A stretch of DNA of 64,000 bases from Bathymodiolus brooksi (Eukaryota; Mollusca; Bivalvia; Mytilida; Modiolidae), in the NCBI GenBank assembly GCA_963680875.1, contig OY804579.1, positions 84,867,095 through 84,931,094 on the forward strand, given 5' to 3'. This document shows positions 37,701 through 48,092 of the stretch, piece by piece. The translations under genes and the position numbers were made by a program. The stretch's first letter is position 1. Every line of letters begins with the position of its first letter. The notes under the pieces are model-generated. The model saw only the letters and a program-made list of their open reading frames with translations, made no database searches and was not told the DNA's origin.

Positions 37701-39690
37701 TCACTTATTAGTCAATATGCAGATGATACATTCCTTGTACTTGATGGTTGTGAAACATCACTTAGGGAGACCCTGATTTGTTTTGAAAACTTTTATAAAG
37801 CTTCAGGTCTGAAAATTAATACATCTAAAACAAGGGTAGTATGGGTGGGAAATAAGAGGTATTCCAATCAAATTCTTTCTCCAGATTTCAAATTGAACTG
37901 GTCTGTAATCAATTTCAAACTACTAGGAATAGATTTTTCTCTTGATCTCAGTTCTATGCCTGACCTAAATTTTAGAAAGAAAATTATAGATGTTTCAAAA
38001 ATATTAAAAAGCTGGCAACATAGAAAGTTCACCCTTCTTGGGAAGGTAACCGTGATAAAAACACTTGCACTTCCAAAACTTATTCATTTACTTACTTCAC
38101 TGCCAAATTTAAAACAATCACTGTTTAATGATCTAAATAAACTATTTTTTAATTTTATATGGGATGGAAAACCAGAAAAAATCAAACGAAATACACTCAT
38201 AGCTGAATATGATACATTTACAACAGTTCAATGCCTATCTCAAAATAAGCTGGATAAAAATATTCTTTTTCAATTTGAAAGGTGGCTGGCAATATGGGGG
38301 GGGGTGAAAGAATTTGTTCCTTACAAAAGGAAAAGATCCTTGAAATTTCTAAAATATTCAGTAACCCATTTTGGAAAGATGTCTTTTATAGCTTGTATTT
38401 AGCAAAGCCACTTGTAAAATTGAATATAAAGGAGTGTTTATCTCTTGATCTACTTAACTTTGTATCAATTGATGATTTCCCTTTTTATATGAGATGGGGA
38501 AATGCTGGTGTAACAAGCTTAAATCATATCATGGATACTGTTACAAAAAATTTCTTGACTTTTGAAAAGATTAAAACATTAATTAAAAGTAACAACTTCA
38601 TTCGATATTACACATTAATCTCAAACATTCCTACTGATATTAAAAGGTGTTTAAAGGATAACATTGATAATATCAATACAGAAAATTTTCCTCCAAAAGA
38701 TGACTTTTTAGACAGACTAATAAATACAAAAAGTTTAAAGTTTGTATTTATTACTTTACTGAAGACATTAACTCATCTTCCCATTCAAAAATTTTTGAAA
38801 TGGAAAGAAATACTTGGGATTGACATTGCAGACTGGTCTATATATTTTCGAATTCTTAAAAAGTGTTGTTGGGATACATATCTGATCAATTTTCAGTATA
38901 AGTTTTTACATAGAGTTATACCTACTAATACCTTTTTATTCAAAATTCATATTAAAGACACAAAATTGTGCTCATTTTGCAATGTTGAAGATGAAACGGT
39001 TGAACATTTATTTTTTAATTGTCCTTTGATATTTCCTTTCCTGAGAGCTTTCTATGACTGTCTCAAATGCTATTTTCACAATATTGAATTTCACAAAGAA
39101 CAATTTTTGCTTGGAATTAAAGAAGAAAGTTTAACTCTTAACTTGCTGATCCTTATAGCTAAAAATTATATATATAAATGTAAACTAAAAGAAAAAATTT
39201 CAAATATCATAGAATTGAAGTATCGAATTAACAATTACTATTCACTTGAACAATATATAGCCATAAAGAACAACAACTTAAAAGGTTTTGGAAAAATACT
39301 GGACCCCAGTGAAACATGTTTTTCCGTATTTTTCCAGATTTTTAACTACGGATAGGTACCTGGGTATACTACGTTATTTATGTTTATGTATTTATTTGTA
39401 TCAATTAGGAGTAAGTTACTAAAGTCACAAAATAATAGAAGACAGATATTGTAAAGGAATGGGTGTTGTTATGAAAGGGAGAGAGAGAATGTGAAAGAAT
39501 GAATGTGTCTCAATTGATTTATTTATTCATGTCATATTTTGCTTATTAATTAACTTTTAAAAAAATGCGATAGTCACATAATAATTATGTTGTAAATCCT
39601 TGTACATCCATGTCAGGTGGTAAAGTATGGGCTTTTCTATGAATGTAAATTCCTGACTATTGAAGAAACAAATAAAAAAAAAAAAAAAAA
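34757..39690 (+). mobile_element. L1/Tx1-type LINE, 4.9 kb, with 11-bp target-site duplication and poly-A tail
   Basis: The element lies between two copies of ATGTTTGTTAA (34746-34756 and 39691-39701) and ends in 17 A (39674-39690). It inserted inside a ~155-bp repeat module of the host element. Its leader (34757-35608) is AT-rich with no ORF1-like gene. Only a 72-codon frame (35391-35609) precedes the main ORF, overlapping it as TAATG. The element may therefore be 5'-truncated within an upstream ORF, or belong to a lineage with a reduced ORF1. The coding part is described separately. Confidence 0.9.
35609..39355 (+). pseudogene. LINE ORF2: AP endonuclease, reverse transcriptase and zinc knuckle, frame-disrupted
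   Basis: The endonuclease (35609-36350) shows MNVRGL, QETH, FCGDWN, RIDYFLV and YRTDHSAI. The RT (36894-38200) shows SPGSDGFT, WRPISLLN, LLVDFEKAFD, GCRQGDPLSPYLF and an intact YADD (37716-37727). The C-terminal part (to 39355) carries a CSFCN...EHLFFNC zinc-knuckle (zf-RVT type, C-x2-C-x8-H-x4-C). Lesions: in-frame TAA at 36128-36130; one extra A in the A8 tract at 36783-36790; a small frame-changing deletion near 38200-38207; one extra G in the G9 tract at 38296-38304. The two homopolymer lesions could be sequencing errors, but the stop and the deletion could not easily be. The order matches the L1/Tx1 group. Confidence 0.88.
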
Positions 39691-40345
39691 ATGTTTGTTA
39701 ATGGATCAAAACGAAATGAGCAATCTCTATAGAGGACCTTCCATAGATGCTTCTTATCAAGTTTCATATCATTTGCCTATGATGGCCATGTTTGTTTATG
39801 GATCAAAACGGAATGAGCAATTCCCATAGAGGACCTTCCATAGATGCTTCCTACCATGTTTCAGAGTAGAAGATTTTTAGAAATTGACCGATCAGAAACT
39901 ATAATTGCCTGTGGTGGCCATGTTTGTTAATGATCGGGACAAAATTAGCAATCCTTATAGAGAACCTTCCATAGATGATTCCTACCAAGTTTCTGTTCAT
40001 TTGGCAAAGTGGTTTCAGAGAAGAAGATTTTTAGAAATCGACCAATTAGAAACAAGAATTGCCTGTGGCAGCCATATTTGTTAATGGATCGGGACGAAAT
40101 GAGCAGTCTTTATAGAGGACCTCCCATAGATGCATCCTACCAAGTTTCGGTTCATTTGGCAAATCGGTTTCAGAGGAGAAGATTTTTTTAGAAATCATCC
40201 AATCAGAAACAAGAATTGTCTATGGTGGTCATATTTGTTAACGGATCGGGACGAAATGAACAATCACAACAGAGGACTTTTGATAGATGCTTCCTACCAA
40301 GTTTCGGTTCATTTGGCTAAACAGTTTCAGAGGAGAAGAATCTAA
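39691..40345. repeat. ~155-bp tandem modules (continuation of the split element)
   Basis: About four more copies, partly deleted, of the gaggaccttccatagatgct / ccaagtttcggttcatttgg / tttcagaggagaagattttt module seen at 30932-31924. Overlapping short open frames are by-products. Confidence 0.85.
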
Positions 40346-41160
40346 TTTTTTCAATAGTTTTCTATTTTTTACTGATTTTTTTCACTAATTTCCAAGTTTG
40401 AGAAGCGGCAACGGCCATGTTTGATGGCAGTCGGGGTCATCATTCATGGTCTGAAAGAGAATTATATATGCATTGTTCCTTTATAGTTTGGTAGCAACAT
40501 TGGCTCTTTTCAATATTTAAAGAATTAAAGAAAATAAAAAACCAGGGTTAGCAACCATAAGTCTGAAAGTGGATCATATATGCATCATTTCCATAAAATT
40601 TGGTGGCAACTGGCTTTTTATCGAATTTTAAAATATGTTTTTTGACAATAATTTTCTATTTTTTGTAACAGTGATGACAGCCGGAGGTCTTCAATAAAAA
40701 TTTTGAAAGAAGACCACATATGCATTCCTTCCATATGGTTTGATTGCATTTGACTCTTTACAGGATATTAAAATAATTTTTTAATGAATTTTTTCACTAA
40801 TTTTCTATTTATAGTAACGATGGTGGCCATGTTTGAAGGGGAATGGGGTCCTCAACCATAATTCTGAAAGAATATTACATATGTATCAAATTTAATTGCA
40901 ATATACTCTAAAGGATTTTTCTGGATTTTTTAATTGATTTGTTTTGCTGATTTTACCACTATGTTCTATTTATAGACATGGTGGCCATGATGGTTGGTCG
41001 GCAGGGTCATCAGACATAACTTTTAAAGGGAACCCCCTAAGGATGATTCAGGCCAAGTTTGGTTTAAATTGGCCCAGTGGTTTCAGAGGAGAAGATTTTT
41101 TTAAATGTTTACAGACGGACGACGGACGCCAAGTGATGGCAATAGCTCATGCAGTGTAGG
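40346..41160. repeat. Second type of module and end module of the pearl-like element
   Basis: Three or four degenerate units (ttctattt...gtaac-gtggccatgtttga...tctgaaagaa...catatgcat) are followed by the end module gacatggtggccatgatggt...gacggacgacggacgccaag (40975-41150), which recurs almost identically at 46840-47010 and 47400-47570. Confidence 0.8.
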
Positions 41161-41164
41161 TAGA

Positions 41165-41505
41165 TCTTGACAGGCTGAACATGTTTGCAGTTTAAACTTA
41201 ACATCTATCTCTTATAGTTTTTGAAAAAAAGGACGAAAAGTATTAAAATTTGGAAAATGTGATGAAAAAAGGGCAATAACTCCAAAATAGGTAATGGAAT
41301 TTACTTCAATTGACATGCTGCACATTTTTGCAATTTACACTTAACATCTATCTCTTATAGTTTTTGAAATATAAGACGAAAAGTTTTTAAAAAAATTAAA
41401 ATGTGATGAAAAAAGGGCAATAATTCAAAGTTGGGTAATCAGATTTACTTCAAAATTGCAGGGTAGGTGGATCTTGCTGTGCTGATAATTTTTTCCCCAT
41501 GTCAG
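41165..41505. repeat. 143-bp tandem repeat, two copies plus a related third
   Basis: The segments starting gacaggctgaacatg (41169) and gacatgctgcacatt (41312) repeat at 143 bp. The following 41395-41498 segment is nearly identical to 47217-47320. 41499-41505 is ATGTCAG, repeated at 46761-46767. Confidence 0.75.
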
Positions 41506-41532
41506 TAGAGATGCTGACTCATCGTTATTTTG

Positions 41533-41543
41533 GCCGCCATTTT
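41533..41543 (-). promoter_or_regulatory. YY1-like site
   Basis: GCCGCCATTTT, the reverse complement of the YY1-type AAnATGGCGGC core, lies about 530 bp before the start codon of the 42075 gene. It is also the sort of motif repeated elsewhere in this segment (about 46022 and 46590), so it may be repeat-derived. Confidence 0.3.
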
Positions 41544-41876
41544 GTTTTCCGGTAGCTGCTTTTACATGAAAATGCAATATTTTGATGTCAATTTTTTACA
41601 GATAAAACTATATAAAGATATAATTTTTTTACATTAATTAATTATCTAAACATTGTTTAAAATCTTTAAAAAATATGGAATCGTTTAGATATAACGTGTT
41701 CGAATCGGAATCGCTGTTTTCGGAATTTTACATTCGCGGCACGGTTTTTTTCACCAAGGTCCCCCTTTTCAATGCCTTGCTCGGCATGTTCCTGACGTTA
41801 TATAGTTCCATAATTATTATCCAATTAAAGCGCAGATTCGTAGCTTGCACATGGTCACAGTCGCTTCCGTTTTCCT

Positions 41877-41885
41877 GCGCATGCT
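41877..41885. promoter_or_regulatory. NRF1-like palindromic site
   Basis: TGCGCATGC, close to the NRF1 core, lies 190 bp upstream of the 42075 start codon in the only CpG-containing stretch of the area. It fits a housekeeping-type TATA-less promoter. Prediction only. Confidence 0.35.
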
Positions 41886-42074
41886 AAACGGGAAATGGTC
41901 TTCTGAAAAGTTTTAAGATGAACAATTCAGTGAAAAATTTGGAGTAGCGTTCTCCGATGGCGATATTTGTATTTTTCATTATAATATCAACATAGGAAAC
42001 ATGCCAACTCAACCCTATTAGATCGAGAACACGGCTGATTTTTCGTATTTAAAACACCCCTGAAGCTAAACATC

Positions 42075-44868
42075 ATGTCTGAAGAAGAACGTCGCACGTC
42101 ATCACTGGAAGTGGAAAATATTTGTAACGTCAACGACGCTGACACAGCTGTTATCGTAGCCGTAGGTATGCATAAACCTTGATCTCAATGTTTTAAATGT
42201 GCGATTTATTTTTTGCATTGCTTCTTTTTAAGTAGTTTATGAAAAACTTCTTGTCAATTTATAAATACTTCCAACTTACGTTCAAAACAAAAGACGAAAA
42301 GTAAACAAACCGGAAAAAAAAAGGGGGGGGGGGGGGGTGGGTGTGTAAATAGAGATGAAAGTTTTCCTCTTTTCTTTAAGGAAAATATTTGGAAATAAAA
42401 TGTTTCAAGCTTGGTCCAAACAGCAAGAAAATGAGGGTATGGCTGAGCACTAGAAATTAGGAGTTTCCTCTTTTTCATCAGTCAATACAGTCTACAGTCA
42501 CAAAACACTTTCTTCTATGTGTACATAATATTTGTTTTTTATATTATAGTCTTCACTCTTCAGAAAGTTAATTCTATTCATATTCTGGGTGGTGTACTGT
42601 GACAACTTTTCAAAAGCTTTGTTTTTGTTTATATATTCAAAGCTTTTTTTTTAAAGTTGGTACATGAATTTGAGCTTTTAAAACAGACATTTAGGTTAGA
42701 TGTGAGAAGAAATATTCTGCTCTATTATCTTCAGGTTGGAGGGTATAGTGCAGAAAATTTCTTCGAAGCCAGGTCTAATTTCAATGAGATTATGTTGCTT
42801 GAACTATTCAACCAGGGCTTTGGATTGCAAGTATGCATCAACACAAGCAACTTTTGTCATGGTGCTACATTTTTTTGTATTTGCCAGCTTCCATGGATAC
42901 TCGAGCATGATTGAATATTTACATACTAAATTCAAATAAAAGTAAAAAAAATGTTATTGCATATTTATATGTTGCGTTATTTTTATTCAACATGGGAAAA
43001 TATATTTTAATCCTGAAGAAGTGGCTTGTCTTGATGTATAGTTGTCTGCAACTCAATAAATAATGTGGCGGAGAAATCATTAGGTATTTCTGCATCTGAA
43101 AATGCCTCACTTTAGAAGTAAAGACTGAACATTGGAAGAAAGAAAAATACGAGTCTTGATTTAATTTCATTTTTGCATTTGAAACCTTCTCTTTAAGGGG
43201 CAGTCGTGATCGTATGGTAGTTGGATTTACAACTACATATGCAATTAGTGCCTACCACAATCAGGAGTTCTAGTCCGGTTCGAGGTGCACTCGATACAGC
43301 ATTATGTAATAAAGTTTGTCAGAGATTTGCCGAAGGTCTGGTCTTCTCAGGCCAGGGTACTTTAGATCTTGAAATGAAATTAATTTTTTTGTAAGCATCA
43401 CATTATAATGATCTTTTGTATTTGGCATAATTAAATTCAGTATTTAGTTTTTGTTCTCTGCAGGTCAATCACTTCTGCATGATCTGCTACATAATTTCAA
43501 CCTGTCCAGCACAAGTGAGCTGAATGATATTTGTAAACAGTACTTGATGTCACATGCCATCAACAGAGATATGATCTACTGTTTGTTAACAAACAAGGAT
43601 TATACCGGTTAGTTTTATTTTATGAAAGTTATCACATCAATTGGTGAGATGGATGTAGTTGAGTGGTCTAGGGCACTGGACGTAAGGCTAAGCGAATGGT
43701 GCTGCAGTGTAACAATGGTGTGGGTTCAAATCCCGTCGAGGGAAGAACAAAAATTTGACAGCTCTAAAATCTAATTCTAACACTGTTTGGTTTAATTTTC
43801 AGGCGTATATATATATATATTATACAATTATAGTCTTTTGCTGAGGTCAATACAAGTTTTTATGGACCTTAAAAACGATATTCACCGAAGCCTTTAGTGA
43901 AACCAAGTCAGTATGAAATTAAGCACTTCATTATGACGTCATACATAATGCAATGGAAAACGAAAGTGAAACCCAAGTCAATACAAGTTTTAATCAAGCA
44001 ATATCAAATTTTACGGAATGTCAGGTGACAGCATGATAGCCAATGAAATTGCTTAAATAAAATCATTATGTAATAAATATATATATATATGGGTCAGTGT
44101 AATGGTTGCTAACTACAGATAAGAAGAAAAGTGGTTTTTTTCTTTGTCTTTTGCATGGGATGATGAATTCGTGGCCAGAATAACAAGATGTGACAAGTGA
44201 CATTAAAACCAATACATCAAACTATTTATCATTTATTTTATTGATAAGCCATGGTACTTTTAAGAAAAAATAGATAAGACCAATGAACAAAAATACCAGT
44301 GTTTCTACTAATATTCTCGAAAAGGGGAAGGTAGTATAAGTAGACAAAACATATATAATATATTTTTACCTACATTGTAGGTTATACAGAACAAGGATCT
44401 GACTTTAACTTTGTCCAAAAATGTCAATAAGAACTTGAGATGCGAAAAGTTGGGATCAATACTAAAAATTTGAAACACTGGTAATTTTTTTTTGCTTAAA
44501 TACATTGTGAATTTATATTTATTAAAATAGTAGTTATGAAATGATAATATGTAGTTAGAACTGTTTCTTTGTGGTCCCTTCTGGGTTTTTTTCCAGTTCA
44601 CCTGACAGTATGCTTTGCTGGTCAAAGACATGTGATCCAAGCTGGCTTTTGGGATATTACCTGAACTTAGGACTGCAGCCTGCAGGATAATTTACAGCTG
44701 AGTCCATAATTTATATCATAATGAAAAATGTTGCTGGCCAACATTTTGTCTTCATTAGTTGTTCTGGTTCATTACTAATACACTATGTTGAAAATTTCAT
44801 TAATATTTTTCTTTACAGATGGTTGGGAGTTCTGGTCTCTATTGAAGAATAATTTATTATATATTTAG
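42075..44868 (+). CDS. Three-exon gene, 94-residue protein of unknown function
   Basis: Coding exons are 42075-42165 (ATG; donor AG|gtatgc), 43464-43607 (acceptor ttctctgcag, donor G|gttagt) and 44819-44868 (acceptor ttctttacag, TAG at 44866-44868). Both introns are phase 1, and the 285-nt frame is open throughout, so the model is self-consistent. The protein begins MSEEERRTSS (acidic/polar), then an aliphatic stretch TAVIVAV (24-30). A leucine-rich helical part follows (GQSLLHDLLHNF, ICKQYLMSH), and it ends KDYTDGWEFWSLLKNN. No signal peptide, zinc-binding pattern or membrane segment is seen, so it is probably a small cytosolic or nuclear helical protein. I do not recognise the family. An AATAAA lies 87 bp after the stop. 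Introns contain SINEs. It sits inside the insertion-like segment 41506-46760. Confidence 0.68.
42323..42337. repeat. Poly-A/poly-G tract in intron 1
   Basis: Nine A followed by 15 G then gtgtgt. A simple repeat of uncertain length. Confidence 0.9.
43190..43385 (+). mobile_element. tRNA-derived SINE in intron 1
   Basis: A tRNA-like head with a B box (GGTTCGAGGT, 43277-43286) is followed by the body gtgcactcgatacagcatta...aaagtttgtcag, shared with the SINEs at 21185-21400 and 45055-45262. The tail is shortened relative to those copies. Confidence 0.7.
43650..43800 (+). mobile_element. tRNA-derived SINE of a second family, in intron 2
   Basis: A box TAGTTGAGTGG (43656-43666) and B box GGTTCAAATCC (43723-43733) have spacing like a tRNA with a long variable arm. 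A tail aaatttgacagctctaaaat and a TA-rich end follow. No 7-bp acceptor stem can be paired, so it is not an active tRNA gene. Confidence 0.75.
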
Positions 44869-44954
44869 TTTTACATGTAGCTGGACTTATTCAGACCACA
44901 ATACATGTGACAATAGATGATGTATTTAAAAAATACACCAGATATTTCCTAAAT

Positions 44955-44960
44955 AATAAA
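44955..44960 (+). promoter_or_regulatory. Polyadenylation signal AATAAA
   Basis: A canonical AATAAA 87 bp after the TAG of the 42075 gene, followed by a T/GT-rich stretch (ttttgttgttgttttc) suitable as the downstream element. Confidence 0.55.
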
Positions 44961-45054
44961 TGAATGAACTTAATATTTTGTTGTTGTTTTCATTGAACAT
45001 GTTTTAAGAAGCAAATTAGAATAGTAATGAGCAAGACTGAAACTTTGACATGGA

Positions 45055-45262
45055 GTCGGAGAGTTGGGTTATGGTGTTTAATGCCACTTTCATTTTCAAC
45101 AATATTTCAGTTATATTGTGGTGGTCACTTTTATTGGTGGCGTAAACTAGAGTACCTGGAGAAAACCACATACCTGTTGCAAGTCACAGACGAATTTTAT
45201 CACACAATAATGTGGTATCAAGTACACCTTAAGTTACCATGAGCGGGATTCGAACGGCATGG
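45055..45262 (-). mobile_element. tRNA-derived SINE (minus strand)
   Basis: B box GTTCGAATCC on the minus strand (45246-45255). The body matches 21185-21400 throughout (gtacctggagaaaaccac, ggtggtcacttttattggtg). The open frame across it is a by-product. Confidence 0.75.
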
Positions 45263-46760
45263 AGAGTAAGACTGAAACAAATTTACTTGCTCAAATTGCA
45301 ATCAAGGGAAACCTGAATATAAACAGCATCCTATATAAACAACATAAACTTTATTTTAAATAAAGTTCCATATGTAGCCTTTCGTAGGAAATGTGTAAAG
45401 CGTGCAAATAATATCCATCTATTTTAAACACAAGCTGGTCTTAAGGAAGTTTAGTTTAGAGGTGTTTCACTTATCATGCTTGTTGGGTGATTGTTGCATA
45501 TAACATCACTTTCAGCAATTGTACAGCTACATCATGATAGCAAGACATTGAGGTAGGAAAGCAAAAACACCTACAAATGTATATATATATATATATATAT
45601 ATCAAGCTGACCAGTTAAACTTTCGGCAAGTGGTAGTACTAGGTGTCTGGAATCTTCACCACATGGGGGATTACATATTGGTATGAAAAGTATTCAGTTT
45701 AATTTATTAGTTACTTGAGGTTATAGATTATTAAAACATCTTTAATTTGATACCTTGATGATCAAATTCTGACTAGAAACAATAGAGTAATCATAAAAAA
45801 CGTAAATTTGACCAAAGAATTTTAAAGCAATGGCAGCCATTTTGTTTTCAAAATGGTCACCAATATGACAATTATTCCTTAATAAAATGCTAAAACAAAT
45901 AAGAGGTCATTGGTACAAATCTCCATATCCATTTTTTCAGTGATATTAATTATATTGATAAAAAAAATTATCAAATTATCTTGGAACAGGTTCCCTGTTT
46001 GATGAATTTTATGAATAAATGGCGGCCATTTTGAACAAAATGGCTGCCATTTCTTGCGTCGACAAAAAAACATCACGTCCAACAGAACGTGCACAACACT
46101 GTGGTATTACCTTCAAAATTGTGTGCGGATATCATTTTTAGTTTAGGAAATATGAAGCTTTTTGTGTCATTTTCCCATATAACTGCTGTGAAACGGTGCC
46201 ATTCTCAAATAGTGTTGAACACTAATTGCACACCCACCTTTATGGATTCATAATTCCACAAAAAGATGTAAAAGGTGATTCATATGTTATAATTGCACAC
46301 AAAACAAGTATTTCTACACACAATTTCTTCTATTATGATGTCAGATAAGTTATTTTCTGGCAAAATTATGGCAATGTGAGCCATATGGACCTTTCGGTCA
46401 AGATCAAAAGTGGCTCCGCCATACATTTTGGACAGTAAAACAAATAGCAAATATTACTTCAAGCATGTTCAGTTTCATTTTTCTGACAGAATAACTTATA
46501 ATCTATGGGAAAAAACAAAAGTAGAGACATTATCTGCTGTTTACACAAAAAATCAGAACTCTAAAACAGTCATTAAAACCATTATTGATGGCGGCCATCT
46601 TTGGAAAATTATCGACCAAAAATAGGCAATTTCAGATGCTCATAACTTTTGAACCCTTCGTTCGATTTTTACAAATGAAGGCTCTTCTTAGATTGAGCTC
46701 TATCTAATGGTTCAAAAACAGCAAGCATCCCCTGTAATTGATTTTTGACTGGCATCTCTA
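45263..46760. other. Non-coding right part of the insertion-like segment
   Basis: It holds a degraded SINE-tail relative near 45500-45670 interrupted by (TA)n, repeated ggcggccattttg-type motifs near 45833, 46020 and 46590, and a small hairpin GACCTTTCGGTC at 46388-46399. No gene is supported. Confidence 0.5.
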
Positions 46761-47780
46761 ATGTCAGATTTCTGTTTTTATTAACGGTTTTTGAGTTATT
46801 ACCCAAAAACTGCAATTTTACCCCCATGTTCTATTCATAGACATGGCGGTCATGATGGTTGGTCGGCAGGGTCATTGGACATAACTTTTAAAGGGAACCC
46901 CCTAAGGATGATTCAGGCCAAGTTTGGTTTAAATTGGCCCAGTGGTTTCAGAGGAGAAGATTTTTTAAAAAGTTTACAGACGGACGACGGACGCCAAGTG
47001 ATGGCAATAGCTCCCATAATCCTTTGGGTCAGGTGAGCTAAAAATGACTAAGTTCAGCATACAGAAAATATATGGAAAAAATCTTCAAATCAGCCCATAA
47101 TAGGAGGTGCACATCTTCAATATGTATACAAACACTGTGCAGTCTGAATAATATTGATTGAACACTGTTGGAGTTTTAGATTACACCAACTAGGTACCGT
47201 CCATGACATATAGTGATAAAAAATGTGATGAAAAAAGGGCAATAACTCAAAGTTGGGTAATCAGATTTACTTCAAAATTGCAGGGTAGGTGGATCTTGCT
47301 GTGCTGATAATTTTTTCCCCATGTCAGATTTCTGTTTTTATTAACGGTTTTTGAGTTATTACCCAAAAACTGCAATTTTACCCCCATGTTCTATTCATAG
47401 ACATGGCGGCCATGATGGTTGGTCGGCAGGGTCATCGGACATAACTTTTAAAGGGAACCCCCTAAGGATGATTCAGGCCAAGTTTGGTTTAAATTGGCCC
47501 AGTGGTTTCAGAGGAGAAGATTTTTTAAAAAGTTTACAGACGGACGACGGACGCCAAGTGATGGCAATAGCTCACATGATCCTTTGGGTCAGGTGAGCTA
47601 AAAATGACTAAGTTCAGCATACAGAAAATATATGAAAAAATCTTCAAATCAGCCCATAATAGGAGGTGCACATCTTCAATATGTATACAAACACTGTGCA
47701 GTCTGAATAATATTGATTGAACACTGTTGGAGTTTTAGATTACACCAACTAGGTACCGTCCATGACATATAGTGATAAAA
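46761..47780. repeat. 560-bp direct duplication with a truncated further copy
   Basis: 46761-47320 and 47321-47780 share the same start (atgtcagatttctg) with a 560-bp step and are nearly identical over the end module, aggtgagctaaaaatgacta and the following 150 bp. Copy 1 ends with a 103-bp segment (47217-47320) matching 41395-41498. Copy 2 lacks it and runs into a third partial copy (about 47783-47935). Confidence 0.88.
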
Positions 47781-48092
47781 AATTACTAAGTTCAGCATAC
47801 AGAAAATATATGAAAAAAAATCTTCAAATCAGCCCATAATAGGAGGTGCACATCTTCAATATGTATACAAACACTGTGCAAAGTTTGAATAATATTGATT
47901 GAAAACTGTTTGAGTTACAGATTACACTAAGTAAGTACTGCTTTTCTGGGACGGACGGACGGATGGACAGAGAAAGCGATTCCTAGACCTGCTTCTGCCT
48001 TCGGCGACGCAGATAAAAATCCATCCCAGCAGAATGGAAACAAATAATAAAGAATGAAAAGTCAATTATGACAAAGGTGAATGTCAGCTTTC

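Larger units (their letters stand above)
41506..46760. mobile_element. 5.25-kb insertion-like segment carrying a spliced gene
   Basis: The segment begins TAGAGATGC (41506-41514) and ends GCATCTCTA (46752-46760), exact inverted copies. Both sides are flanked by ATGTCAG (41499-41505; 46761-46767). At 47311-47330 the left flank (ttttttcccc), ATGTCAG and the right flank (atttctgttttta) are joined directly, as an unoccupied site would be. TAGAG ends fit the T/CA-RNG pattern of hAT elements, though hAT duplications are normally 8 bp. There is no transposase. Inside lie the 94-residue gene and several SINEs. The alternative is that the site at 47.3 kb is a microhomology junction from a local rearrangement and the inverted ends are part of a repeated motif. 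Confidence 0.45.

Noticed and set aside
41675..41887. 70-codon frame upstream of the 94-residue gene
   Set aside because: No recognisable content. It overlaps the likely promoter region with the NRF1-like site.
43650..43745. tRNA gene
   Set aside because: A and B boxes are present but no acceptor stem can be paired, and a SINE tail follows.
46377..46400. Start of another hairpin-ended element (gtgagccatatggacctttc)
   Set aside because: It is suggestive of the same family, but the second end could not be found, so it is only mentioned in the region entry.
46791..47596. Two 81-codon frames starting MSYYPKTAIL
   Set aside because: They are identical because of the 560-bp duplication, and they read the end module of the pearl-like elements, which is non-coding elsewhere.
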